Assembly (NCBI GenBank): GCA_013339765.2
Contig: CM023457.1
Location: forward strand, 45,248,144-45,312,143
Length of the DNA stretch: 64,000 nucleotides
Direction of reading: 5' to 3'
From: Haemaphysalis longicornis
Taxonomy: Eukaryota; Arthropoda; Arachnida; Ixodida; Ixodidae
The notes under the pieces were generated by a model. That model had not been told where the DNA came from. It did no database searches and worked only from the letters and a program-made list of their open reading frames with translations. The position numbers and the translations under genes are program-made. Below, one piece after another: positions 33,530 through 45,321 of the stretch; positions within the stretch are counted from its first letter, which is position 1, and each line of letters opens with the position of its first letter.

Positions 33530-34327
33530 AAGGGAGGATCATTCGGTCCTCGGACAACTTTTATTTTTGATATATCAATGATCTCGGTGCGCGGGTAACT
33601 TTAAGTATAAGGCTATACGAAGACGATTGTAGTTTTGCACAGAGAGATCCGAGACGATTCTGAAAGGCTGACGTTACAAACTGATTTAGATAACATCTGT
33701 CTTTGGTGCAGCCAGTGGCTCATGTCCCTAAACGTGTCTAAATGCAACCACATTCAATTTTCCCAGAAACACAAGCCATTCCAAACACAATACAATCTTA
33801 ATAACGAAGGTATCCCTCAGGTAAGCCACGCTAAATATTTACGAGTCACATTTTCTTGCGACCTAACCTGGAACCGGCATATAGAATCTACAACAAGGAA
33901 GGCAGCCAGCACTGTTCACTTCATTAAGAGAAATTTTAAGCAGACTCAGCAAGATGTAAGAGAACTCTTATACAGCACAAATATCCGTCCTGATTATGAA
34001 TGCGGTTGCACGGTATGGGATGCCTTCACGCAGAATCTGGCAGGTAGTCTCGAGGCCATACAGAACCGCGCTGCTCGTTTTGTTGTGAAGAGTTGCAGAT
34101 TTCCAAGCAGCATTACTTGGATAAAAGTTCCCTTGGCTGGCCTACGCTTGCATCGCGTCGCGCATTTTTTCGTATGGCTTTTCAAGAACACCACTCATGG
34201 CATGTCACACAACGCGAACTGTGTTGGGAAATGTCCAACTAAGCGGCGTGTCGAAAACTTTTGCAGTCTGAAGTTGCCAAGACAAATTTGGCGTTTAAGT
34301 TTACATGGTGTGGAGGTGTCGCAGTGA
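33530..34327 (+). pseudogene. CR1/jockey-type LINE, reverse transcriptase C-terminal half
   Basis: The start is a damaged copy of the reverse-transcriptase region GPLLFxIxINDI (read here as GPRTTFIFDISMIS). The catalytic box follows, read as LYEDDC at 33617-33634, where the usual sequence is YADD. From 33635 to the TGA at 34325 the frame is open: CSQWLMSLNVSKCNHIQF, then AKYLRVTFSCDLTWNRHIES, then IQNRAARFVV. These correspond to the thumb and C-terminal region common to CR1, L2 and jockey-like LINEs. The 5' part (endonuclease and most of the reverse transcriptase) is missing. A 140-bp untranslated part and a (caaa)n tail follow. Confidence 0.8.
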
Positions 34328-34553
34328 TTCAGTCAGGCACAACTGCACCGTCCGTGAGAACCAACGCTCATAAAATTTCGGTAAGCAATGAGCATACCGT
34401 TTAAGTGTGATTGTATTGTGGGGAGTCGGCGGCAAAACTTGAGAACTTGGAGTGGTGTGCTGTAAAACAACAAACAAACAAACAAACAAACAAACAAAAC
34501 AACAAACAAACAAACAAACAAACAAACAAACAAACAAACAAACAAACAAACAC
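34328..34553 (+). repeat. LINE 3' UTR and (CAAA)n tail
   Basis: A 135-base unique stretch follows the LINE stop. A (caaa)n array runs from about 34466 to 34553 with one interruption. It is in the position of a LINE 3' simple-repeat tail that has expanded. Translations such as Cys-Leu-Phe-Val repeats are artefacts. Confidence 0.8.
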
Positions 34554-34828
34554 AAGAGACGCTAAGAGAGAGCGAGGGAAAAGAAACTTCATTACGAAAC
34601 TTCCTACGGCGCGAGGGCTCCTGCGTGAGTGTTGAAAGGCGAAGCGCATCACACAGAAAAAAATCATCGCTCTCCGTCATGCGACACGGTTTTGTAGGGA
34701 CGGAGTTGGGTTAGTTAGGGTTGGCTCCCATGACCACAAATTCGGCTATAAAACACCAACCTCTACATGGAAATCGAGTACGAACAGGGCGGCCCAATTT
34801 AATGGGACTTGTGCTAGAGCTTATACCC

Positions 34829-35475
34829 CTGACACACGCGCGCCTAAAAGGCCTTTGCAGAGAAGGACTGCTACCGAAACGGCGTTCGCCTCGGGGACAC
34901 ACGGCAAAGCAGAATCTCCTTCACTGCAGCGGGAATTTCCCGTAAGGGGTGTTCGCCTATCCCCTTTCCCGGGCGAAAAGGAGCAGCTAGCGGCGCAGCC
35001 TCGCAAGCAGGCGCTTGCAAGTCATAAGCTCCTCAGAACTTAATGAGACAAAATGCGATTACATAATACTTTCATAAATTGTTCAAATTGCAATGAAATT
35101 AAATTGGCACCAAACAAGCCTAATCGCAATGTATTTTTGTAAACATCTGCCCTCTGTTGCCAGATTAGGCACGGAACATAGGCTAAAAAAGCACTACATC
35201 GTCCCATTTATTTTTTCTAAACAACAATAAAACGCACGGTTCCTCTCTAAAATAATAAAGAAGACCTATTAGCCGCACTTTATTTTTGTTATTTTGTATG
35301 CTTTTTTCACAGAACTGCTAGCGCCACTTTAATGGTGTGTCAGTTACGGGAACTACATAACGGAGATCGGGGGATACTGTGTGTCAGGAGCGCCACTCCT
35401 TCTCACAAAACGTCTTTTGACGTGGCGAAAGGAGTTTAGTTTAAAGGAGACCTAGCGTTGCCGTGTGTCACAGGC
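34829..35475. mobile_element. Possible MITE with TGACACACG termini
   Basis: The left end (ctgacacacgcgcgcc) and the right end (gttgccgtgtgtcacag) are inverted relatives of each other and enclose about 640 bases without a gene. The match is short, so the element is tentative. Confidence 0.35.
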
Positions 35476-35490
35476 ATTAGGAATACCTAC

Positions 35491-35690
35491 CGACTACTAT
35501 CTGACTGCCGAGAAAGTGGCTCGTGGCGTGAGCACCGGGTCCGTCCGTTACTGCATGGTGCGGGCCCACGGTAAGGTTGTGAGCGCCCGTAGTGCGGTGC
35601 CGTTGTGCGCCTCGTTGTAGAATACGAGGGGACTCGCCCTGATGGATCCGGGCGTGATTCTGGAGGCGACGGAGTCCAGCGGAGTCATAC
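35491..35690 (-). CDS. Unknown membrane-protein gene, upstream exon (uncertain)
   Basis: On the minus strand an acceptor gattgcag built at the edge of a (tgat)n tract and a donor g|gtaggt bound 200 bases. One frame is open throughout: it starts YDSAGLRRLQNHARIHQGES, has one N-glycosylation-like NLT, and ends HATSHFLGSQIVV. It leaves in phase 1, which fits exon 32656-32930 and would rebuild a Gly codon. A second frame (MTPLDSVASRITPGSIRASP and on, to a TAA) has more GC-ending codons, so the true frame is in doubt. The plus strand also has an open frame. Confidence that this is an exon is moderate; confidence in the frame is low. Confidence 0.35.
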
Positions 35691-35693
35691 CTG

Positions 35694-35732
<39 letters not shown>

Positions 35733-35807
35733 CATCAATCAATCAATTCAATCAATCATCAATAATCATCATCAATCAAATCACAATCATCAATCAATCA
35801 ATCAAGC

Positions 35808-35849
<42 letters not shown>

Positions 35850-35853
35850 TCAA
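35694..35853 (+). repeat. (CAAT)n microsatellite, compound
   Basis: About 160 bases of caat units interrupted by cat and ttcaat. It resembles the tail of the Ruka-like SINEs, but no SINE body is attached. It abuts the proposed acceptor of exon 35491-35690. Confidence 0.95.
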
Positions 35854-35859
35854 TGAAAT

Positions 35860-37745
35860 TCTCGCATGCCAAAAGTAGGAGCGGCGGAAGAAGCTTCCGA
35901 ATCAAACTGCTTATTTGTATCGATTAAAAGTATCCTTAAAATGTCCCTGTTTAAATCGATAATATTCTCCATTCGAGTATGTGCGCGAGTGCACTGCAGG
36001 AAGGAGCAGTTCTACATCCAGGCATTTTTTTTCCTGACGGGAGTAAGTAAAACATGAATGCCAGTAGTGACGGAAGCGGCGTGTACAAGTATTGCTTACA
36101 TATAAATTATGCGCTGCCAAACCGATCGACAAGCTTTCGCAATGCAGTCTAGAAGCCAGTTATAGCAACATCGCCACCGGCTACGCTAAAAGCGCGCTTT
36201 AAGCGCAAAAATGGTGAATTGCCACCTATGGAAAACTTTATGGCGACCTATCGTCGTTTATGGGTCTCAGTGGCCACCAAAAAGGGTACAAAATAGGCTA
36301 TAACAATAAAGTTTCTATGTATCACAGGTTCAACTGCTTTAGAAAATTTTACAGCGAAGCTGTCTATGGCTAAAATCCGCCACATCGTCTCCGGCGACAG
36401 AACGAGCGTAGATCAACTATTTTAAGCGTATGGAAAAAAGTTACAAAAAATAAAATGAGGTCCTAGGACCTTCAATATTTGATATAGACGGCTTACACTG
36501 TCTTGGAAAAGGGTCTACCTAGCAATAAATATGTGTTTAAAGGCGAAAACCAACTTTAAAGGATCGTCATTAAGTGGCGGTCTTTGTAAGTTGGCTTTCC
36601 CACGTTGTGGCTGCACGGTGAAACATGGCCAACTACGGAGGGGGTATGGTGGAGCCCCACTTTGCACTTCTCTCCACCGCCGCCACCCTCTTTTCCAAGT
36701 CATTTATACGCCTCGAGTGCGGCCTGTAGGGGCGCCACTGAAATCCCCCTAGCGGCCCGTTTCGAAAGCAGTCGCGGGAGTCTCCGGCCCAGCTCACCAC
36801 TGTCGCCACACGGTTGCTTTTGCGGCACGTTCGCGACTGATATTTTCCGTTTGTATGCGTTGGAAATACATATTTATGTGGAGCAGTCACTCTGTTCGCA
36901 AATGGGGTGTGTTTACGAGAGTGTAATGCTTCGGGCGCGAATTTAGTGTGGTACATTCGGTCCGCATAAGCGCCAGGTGTGTGTCACAGCCCGGCGTCGC
37001 GAAACCGGCATATGCATGGAGCTGATTGTAATTCCACTGCCCTGAAATTTACTAACAGTACCTCCGTAAGCAGCGTTCGTTCAGATGCTCATGCTACGGC
37101 TATACACTACGATGTAAATGGTTTCGTGGCTTACATAACCTAGCGGACCACTCATACCTGACATCACGCCAGTTACGCTTCATATCTCAGATATTGATCA
37201 CTACCCTGAATGAGCCAATGTGGCATAAATTTTACGGACATTCTACTCAATAAGTAGGATGAATAATTCAAAATTAGATTCGGGAATCAACACACGACAA
37301 ATAATTTACTGCTTGGTCGTCTTGTCGTGAGGTGAGCCCTCGCAAATATTCATCTGCTACTAATATCCTCTGCTTATATCCGCGTCCGCGACTAAACGCT
37401 TCCTCGAAACATCGTCATATGACGCAGGGAGTCTGCAGAATCAAGCGCAAAAGTGATATCAGAGCGCCTTATCAGATACCACACTATTCGAAGGACACCT
37501 TTTATCGCTTGGGAACTTACCTACTACATACTACAAAAAATGTGTCTGCCGATGATCGAGTCGTTAAAGGCGAAAAACAAAATAAACGTCAACGCGCAGC
37601 TTGCGCGTGTGGTTACTAAAACGGTCATTACTTGATTTTTCTCCGCATTCGTACACAACGATAGTTAAGCGCCCCCCCTCCCTTCCACCTGTCTTTGAAA
37701 TATCAGTGCATTTCGCATCTAGTTGGTCTAGTGAGTCCTGCATGC
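35860..37745. other. Nothing identified
   Basis: AT-rich sequence. A short motif ttttacagcgaagctgt at 36349 also occurs with changes near 30241 and 48372, hinting at another dispersed repeat, but boundaries were not found. No gene is supported. Confidence 0.4.
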
Positions 37746-38461
37746 TTAAAGGGGTCCTGAAATGCCTTCCGCCGATGCATGGATGTACATGTAACCAAAT
37801 AAAGCAATGTATTAGCAATCTCCTCCTGCAAGAATTTTGTTAAAGCGATGAGTATTAGCTGAGAAATCGTAAATCAAAAACCGCGAATTATCGTCGCGCC
37901 GTATTTCCTCCTCCTTTCAACTGTTTCTCTTCGCTGTTGGCCCCCCCTCCCATGATGCTCCGCTCCTCAGCGGTGACGTACTTCCGCTATTGCGCTCCCA
38001 CAGACTGCCGTCTGCTACGGGCCAGCTCTTTCGGCTTTTTCATCTCTGTAGACACCATGGACACAGGCTGGAAAAGCGAACGAATGACCTGGCCGCATGT
38101 GTGCGGCCCTGGCCTTGCCCTTTCGCGGTGTACGTATATGCAGGGCTGCAGTTGGTATCGGCGGCGAACTCGCCAGCCGCGTGGGAGAATCGTGCGCTCG
38201 TTCCCTTTGGTGCACCGCGCACTGTTTATCCAAAAGCGCGGTCTCAGATGTGGCCCCGCTGGTGCCGGGTGTTATTTTGCGGTGGTTGTAATTCCTACTA
38301 CCGGCGGCATGTGAAAAAAGACATTTTCAACCGACACAGAACCCGTGCACAAAACGCGCCGGATCGGATCGCTTTATCAGCGGGCGATGAACGTGAAGGC
38401 GAAGAGCAAACCACGCTGCACTCGATCAGCGAGAACCCGTGTTCTGACAAGCTGCACCCAT

Positions 38462-38572
38462 GTGTTGCATTCAACACTGACGGGAAAGCGTTTGTTTGCA
38501 CTTGTTTGGATAGTCGTAAAATGTCCAAACACTTCGGCACTCCGCTAGCAGATCAACCGGCGAGACATTCGG
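38462..38572 (+). repeat. Dispersed repeat F, copy 1
   Basis: The block with gaaagcgtttgtttgcactt, gtcgtaaaatgtcc and ggcactccgctagcagatca reappears at 39937-40044 in the same orientation, about 1.5 kb away. Confidence 0.7.
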
Positions 38573-38942
38573 AAAACAATTGACAGATGGCGCGTATGCA
38601 TTAGTGTGTCGCTACGCAAAACTGATGAGACGCTCTACTAAAACTCCCATCGCGGTGTCACGTAGCGGACGCAAAAAGCGTTTCGCGTTAGCGATGCAAA
38701 GGCCACAAACGCTGTACTAAAACTCTATTAGCAGCAAAATAGCGTGCGTATGTGAAACCGCTTGCGTTTACAAAGCTGCACGCCGAGCGCGTACGTTTCA
38801 AACCTAGTGACATCGTTTTAAATACACTGGCAAGCACAGTGTAACGTAGTCAGATATCAACCGTATGCTCAGGCGACAAGCAAGAGCTTGTTTTATGTGG
38901 GCTGAGATTGCGCATAAAGGCCCGTTCCTCCGTGGCCCGTTC

Positions 38943-39087
38943 GCACTTGCGACGAAAGCGAGTGAGAGCGGCAGGAATTCCCGTCGCTTTGTCGCGCGAC
39001 GAATCCGTTTTTTGTCGAATGGTCGGGACAAATTTTGGTTGCGCGACAGAATTCCCGTCGCTTTCGCTCGCTTTCGGTCGCAAGCGG
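38943..39087. repeat. Foldback (inverted) repeat
   Basis: cttgcgacgaaagcgag on the left is mirrored by ctcgctttcggtcgcaag on the right. The inner blocks gaattcccgtcgctt and cgcgcgac also recur inverted and direct. Arms are roughly 55 to 60 bases around a T-rich centre. Confidence 0.7.
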
Positions 39088-39936
39088 GAATGGAAAGTTC
39101 TGCCGGCTTGCCGTCTGCTAACGCAGCTCGAGGTACACGCGCGATCTGCTCGGGGCCGGATGAACGCGCACACTCCCGCACGGCAGCGCCCCAAGCGGCA
39201 GACGGCCGCGTACAATCGCTCCCGGCGCACCGCCTAGAGCCCGCCCTCGGCACACTAGCCGAATATTTATGGCACTATAATGGAGGAAAGATTTTTTGCT
39301 TCCGATGAACCTAGTTTCTTTGCCCCTGTGTTTTTAAATACGTGAAGTGGTTAGCACGTCGTCCTCACGCAGCTCTGTATCGTCGTAGCATCGCTGATTG
39401 TCCGAACGAAAGCTTGCAGCTAAGCCAAGTGCAGCGACCGAAGCTGTGTGTGTGTGTGTGCATCGCCTCCTGTGTGTTGTGGACCGCGTTCGTTTCGCGA
39501 TGAAATGAGACATTGTACTTCTGCGGGTGGATAGTGCTTCCCATGGTCTGGATTATCTTTCTCGAACGACGTACCACTCAACCTCGCATGAGGTATGTGC
39601 AGTGTGCCTGGCTAAAAGCCTTCTCGCTTGCGCGCCAGAGTTGTGACTTGCTGCTCGTCCCCGCAAACCGGGTGTGAGGTGAGTGCCGTATTTACGACGG
39701 CAGGAGGAGGCAACTCATCGTCTGTCAATCGCGGTTCAGACTTGCAACGCATGTTGTGGACGTTGCGTTCGTTCGAAACGCATCTTCTGGATTGTTTTGA
39801 AGTTGAATAAAATGTACGCGTCCAAACCCGGGCATTCGGCTCAGGGCGTTCTCTGCGATTGCACCAAAGAAGTGCCACGGGACTTTCTTTATGGTACGTA
39901 CTGACGTAAGATAAATCCACGTCGTGTTATGGCCGT

Positions 39937-40044
39937 GTTGCATTCAATACAAAGCGGTTAAGCGTTTGTTTACACTTGTTTCGTTTGTCGTAAAATGTCA
40001 AAGCACTCCGGCACTCCGCTGGCAGATCAGCCGGCGAGCCCGAC
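39937..40044 (+). repeat. Dispersed repeat F, copy 2
   Basis: Second copy of the block at 38462-38572, with about 20 percent differences by eye. Confidence 0.7.
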
Positions 40045-40875
40045 GCTGAGCAGACGACTCATCTCTTTGCCGGAAGTGCGTGAAAAAGCCGCCCAATAGC
40101 AGGATGTCTAGCTCACGACGAACATCTGGGAATCGATGATGTAGACATGTGAAGATGGCGGCGTCCAAAAACACGAAGGAAAGGGTGAGAAAAAAGCGAC
40201 AAACTTTGCAACAAAAGTGTGAGCTTTCCGCTGCGCGTAAAAGAGTAATACTTGGCACAGGTGACGTTGGCGACCCAATCTAGCGATTGCGCTAGTTCAT
40301 TTAGTGTGCTCAAAATGCCTTTCAGGGCCCCTTTAAGTTAAGACGAACGTATCTAGCATTTCCGAAGCTGCAGTGCGGTTTTTCATTTTCCCGTACGAGT
40401 TATTCTGTTTCTTCCGGACTTGCAGACCATTTATTTTTCTGTGGTTTCATTAACTTTCCTAGGTTCTTGCTATAAGGCGCGAGTGGCACACATTTCTTGA
40501 CGCAGAGCCTTGTAATATATTTAACATTTTCGCGTGGCTTATACTCCCATAAAAGGCGCAACTTATTTTGAGGTATTGGTTAATCACATCCCCGAAACAT
40601 GTTTTTCTACGACGCATATATATTCGAAACGAAGCCGCATTCGTTGTCCGCGCTGCAAAACGAAACCAACCTCTCACTGTGCTAGTATTAGGTCTAAACA
40701 AGACGACATGCACTTGTGTGACGTATTAAAGGCGAGAGTGGTGATACGCTGCTGCCGTCGCCGATGCCCGTAAGAGCGGCGAAGAAACGCGCAGTTCTGC
40801 GTCCCCGGATAGCTTTTGTTGGCGTTCGAGCACTCTATCAGGACGCAGCTGTTTTTTGTAGTGCCCTAAATGTAC

Positions 40876-42195
40876 TACAGTGGAACCCCGATAATACGAC
40901 TTTCAAGGGACCGCGAGAAAGCGTCGTATGGTGTCGTACGACCGGGGTGCGGGTAAATGCCAGCCTATCGATCTCACGTGACAGGTGGGCTAATAACTTA
41001 CTTAACTTACCATATTTTGCGCGTTCTCGCGTGATTTGCGAAAATTTAGCTGAAATCCCAAGTTAAAACATAGCAACGCCTATGTTGCGCCCCCCTCCCC
41101 TCCATGGGTCCGCGCTAGCCCGCCAGCGAAGCGCCGCGCACTAAGCGACACCTGTTCCGTCCGGCGCTATTTTTAACCGACCAGCCATGAGCCTTGCACG
41201 CGAGATAAGGCCGACGTGTCGAGCAAATTAAGAGGAGAAAAGGGGAGTGTGAAACTACCAAGGCCAAGCGAAACGAACAATAGTACAAGACGGAGATGGA
41301 AAAAACGGCATTCCCGCAGAGGGTGGAGACACCCTTTGAAGGGTCCCGTGCGTGATATTGGGTCAAAGTGCTTAACACATAGCTGTGTTCGCTTCTTTGA
41401 AGGTCTATCAACGCGAAATAGATGATTCAAACTTCGCGAGTAAACCGCGTTGCAGCGAGAAATATAGCGCGGTCTTGCTATCTTGCTACAGTGACATGCT
41501 GTGGCGGCTAGCGATTGACCCAAAACGGCGGTGCCAACGTATACGTTCTCCCTCTTGCGGCGGACGCGCATGAATTGACACATTGTACCAAAGAAAGGAG
41601 CGGAGTGACAGCGCGGCTCTGAAAGACACTGATAAGCAGAGAGCAGAGATATAGGGAGAAAGAGCATCGTGAAAGGAAGAAGCTTGGATCGAGTGGGGGG
41701 GAAAGCGACTGTTAGGTCATCGCCGTGGGGTTGCGTCGTATGTGTTTTCGCGTTCGTCGGTGGCTCGATGGGAGCTTCAAATTCACGGTCCGCCTGCCAC
41801 CTGAACTCTGACTTCTCGCGGTTGGCGCGTTGGCGTACTCCTGCCGGTGGGGCCGTCAAAGTTTAACTCCCGCTCACGAGTTCCCGCCTCCTTGCTTGCA
41901 TCTGTTCAGCAAGGGTCTGGCCCGCATGCGGACTTTTGCCCATCAAGCAGCGTCAAATGGGGGTTAAGAATGAAGAATGTCGGGACGAAGTGGTGAAGCG
42001 GTGTAAAAATAAGGAAAACGCCGGTTAATCTGCGCTAGGGTCCGTCGTATGACGCGGACCACATGCACCCGGGCGTCATATCATCGGGGTTTTTAATGCA
42101 TTGTTTCTATGGGGAGTTTGCCGGGACCGCAGTGATCCGTCGTAAGAAGCGGGTCGTCGTAAGTCCGGGGGACGTACCAGCGGGGTTCCACTGTA
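40876..42195. mobile_element. Tigger-like non-autonomous element, family T, full copy
   Basis: The left terminus cagtggaaccccgataatac (from 40878) and the right terminus, reverse-complemented as cagtggaaccccgctggtac (to 42193), are flanked by TA at 40876-40877 and 42194-42195. This matches pogo/Tigger ends and target preference. The 1316-bp element has no transposase. Compared with the copy at 15938-16760 it carries about 290 extra bases at roughly 41306-41596, which look like a separate insertion. Open frames such as 41173-41859 on the minus strand come from repeat sequence. Confidence 0.85.
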
Positions 42196-45040
42196 TTCTT
42201 ACAGACATCACCATGACAGTCGTTTAGGCCGCGGAAAGGAAAAAAGAAGTGAAGGAGAATCAAAACACTGCATGAACCGCTGTCAGCTGCGCAGCGGTCA
42301 TCCGGTGAGCGCCGCGGAGAAGCGGCGGCAGGCGGCGCAGCGATCGCGAAGCTCGAGGCGTACACCCCTCGCGTCTTTCTACCCCGGCCATTGCGCAATG
42401 CCGCGCCCTCCTCGGCGGCCACCTGTGCAGCGCACTTGGGCCTGCGCCGTGACTGGCGTAGCTGCGCCGTAATAAGACTTCATTGCCTCCAGCCACCGAT
42501 CGTGTGTGCCCTTAGTATGTGACGTAGAGACCCCGCCACTGTCCTTGCATATTCAACATAGGAAATCCCCACTATACCCAAACCCTAACACAGCAAATCT
42601 CACCAGAGCGTCAGCTTCGCTGGACTCCTTTCTTGACAGGGTGGAAGAAGGGCTCTGCATTTTTCTCTGGACTGTTATAGGACAGTTTCTGTTGTGTTTA
42701 AGCTATAGACCCACCGCTATCCGTACTAGTTAGAAAGTAATTCTCTGTCCACTTTTTTTTTCTCCTCCCTTCGTTGTGACGAATCCCCACCCATAAACTT
42801 CCACCTGTCATCAGTTCTGGGCCCTCAACAATCTCCGCGGGTTTCTCTTTGGCATCGCCATGCAATGCGGTTAGCGTGTTAGTTCATTACAAGCCTGTCG
42901 TATACGCGCGAAAGCATCGTCAACATAGCTGATGCGCATGCGTACGCATGCGCCATCGCTGTCGTGACTGGCGGCTTGCTCGTGTACTTTATGCGAGGCT
43001 GCGCGGAATTTCTAAGCGAGGCTGCGCCCACGTGCATCCTTAACAGGGCGAAAGCGGGGAGGCATCGCTACACTGGCCGAGCCTTGCGCAACGTAGTCGT
43101 CGTAAAGCGGTTCCACGTGCCTGCAACGAGCCAGTGCTTACCGCGAGAGTAATTACGCCGTTATCTGCTTCAAAGGTCGTCTCGCGCGCCGCTATCGTCC
43201 AATCAATGCCACACGAAGCGAGACGGGCAATCAGACTAACTACCTCTAAAGACTGGGTGGAACGCGACCTCTTTAACGCTGCTGCCAATAGCTCATCTGT
43301 TTGAGGGTAGCTGGGGACAGGTGCGAGCCTAAATGTTTCAAACGGGCAGGATTAGGCTCGATTATGGAAATTAACTTTGCTGCCCCGAAATGAATCGTGT
43401 TATTATTGCAAAAAGAATTGAGAGAAAGGAAGAGAATGCAGACAGGTTAATGTATATTGGTGTGCGTCTCGTGGCTGCATAAAGGGAACAAGAGAATAAA
43501 AATTGAGGTTAAATGCTCTTTAAAAGAAGTTGGTAGCGCAAATAATATGGGGATAAGTGTGTACATGAACAAGAGAACGATAAAGAGGAGTAAAATATGA
43601 AAGCGCGAATGCTGTAGAGGCGGGTTTACGTGAGTAAACAGCCTAATGCTGTTGCACAGACAAGAAGGGGAATATAGTAGGGGCTTTGGTCACACTCTCC
43701 ATGCCCAAAAAGGCCTCATCAGTGCCCATGTGCATGTCGATATGTACAGAGAACGGGCTACTCATAGGTCTGCTCACTAAGCAGGTGACGGCTGGTGCCC
43801 GTGGTCAGCGAAGCGTGGGTTGTAGTGCAGCGAGAGTAAAACGTGCCGATGACGGCGAGAGACTACGAAGGGGTGTTATCCGGTATTCCGAGAAAAAAAA
43901 AACGATATGACTCTTTGAATGCGATTCCGATCGTGAGAGTATATACCGTGCTATTGACATTATGCAGATTGAGTTTTTAGAAATGGCAAGGCCCTCTTAA
44001 TGCAGTGCGGATGAAAATGAGCTCAAAAGCGGGTGATTTCGCAAGGAAGGTGCCAGGTTGAACAGCGCACATGCAAATTGCGCGTACTTGGTCAGGAGAG
44101 AATCAATGAGGTGGATATGACCTGTTTTTCCCACTGTTGTCAGAGAGTTGCAGTGCGGGGCTTTCTTTGTTCAAAACAAAAGAACCAACCAGAAGGGTGA
44201 GAAACCTGTTAACTGACGAATTTTTTAAAGGATGGACGGGATGCTGGAATTAAAAAAAAAATGTATGATTCGTTCACAGGAAGAAAAGAAAAACGCCTCA
44301 AGCAAGCCTCGAAGCGAAATAACAACGTTCAGACGCTACACAAGCGAAAAAGCTTGACAGATGGTTAGTTGCGTCAGTCGCTGAAAGCGCTTATGGAGGC
44401 ACCGGCACTGGCGCATGCACCAACAGCCTTCGAGATGCAAATGTCGTCAGGGTTCCAACAAAAACAAGGAAAAGCGTTGTGGTGCTTATATGGTGCGTTG
44501 GAACGGTTGCTCAAGAAACCCAATACTGACTCGAAAGAAACAATCGCGTCTAAACTCAGGGAAAAGTAGATTGCTTCAGAATTTCAAAGTGCGCCAGACT
44601 CGTAAATGTTTGCTTTATTTGGAGGCTGCTCGCTCCGAACGTTTCCGACCCGCCTTGTCAGTTCGGCGTGTCTTTGTTACAGTATCAGCCCCCGGAAGGT
44701 ATACGTACGATGCACACCAATTGCGAGAATGCAAATGTCACGATTTGTACACCTTTAGTTTGCACCACGGCTACAAATCGTAGAGAAAGGAAGGAAGGAG
44801 GGGAAAAAGGGGAAGAAAAGGAGGAATTAATCGGAGAAGGAACTGTGAAATTCACCCACGGCATCACTGTTTTTATCTGGCGGGATCTTTTAATAGCGGA
44901 GCTATTGTTGCTGGCCGTAAGTTCGCCGTTGCGGGAAGAAATACCAAGAAAATGTCGAGCGCTCGGGAGCATGTGCCTCGCGGGGACCGCCGAGTCCCCG
45001 GCTCGCGCAGTGGCTTTAGAAAAAAAAAGAAAAGGAAAAG
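42196..45040. other. Nothing identified
   Basis: A CpG-rich block at about 42270-42500 stands out but offers no convincing exon or promoter element. The remainder has no supported gene, although a few frames exceed 100 codons (for example 44415-44783). Confidence 0.45.
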
Positions 45041-45321
45041 AACTCTCATTCTTATTGGAAAGACTAAAAGGGGGCGCTAAGCAGACGAAGACGGAGTAAG
45101 ACACAAACACCACCTACAGGCGCCAACTTCGAACTGTTTATTCATGAAAAACACGCTTACTTATATACAGGCCAACAGTACACAATCGAGATTACTGCCA
45201 TGAAAGAACATTTGCTGACGGCTATCATATAAAATAGTAACATCATGACGACACAACACACGCACTACTGATACAGCATACGCATAATCATGACGACTAA
45301 CACACATTCTACTCTGGGTGC

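Larger units (their letters stand above)
37746..40336. mobile_element. TTAA-bounded element (2.6 kb), tentative
   Basis: The left end is TTAA (37746-37749) followed by aggggtcctgaaatgcc. The right end, reverse-complemented, is aggggccctgaaaggc next to TTAA (40333-40336). The terminal sequence resembles that of family-B MITEs. The interior holds repeated blocks and a foldback but no transposase that I can recognise, so it may also be two separate elements that each kept one end. Confidence 0.45.

Noticed and set aside
37990..38583. Plus-strand open frame of 197 codons
   Set aside because: It overlaps dispersed repeat F, has opposing open frames and no recognisable domain.
41173..41859. Minus-strand open frame of 228 codons
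   Set aside because: It lies wholly within the Tigger-like non-autonomous element. A similar frame exists in the other copy (16116-16650) without a conserved protein.
42270..42500. CpG-rich block as a promoter or first exon
   Set aside because: No initiator, start codon with donor, or downstream exon could be tied to it.
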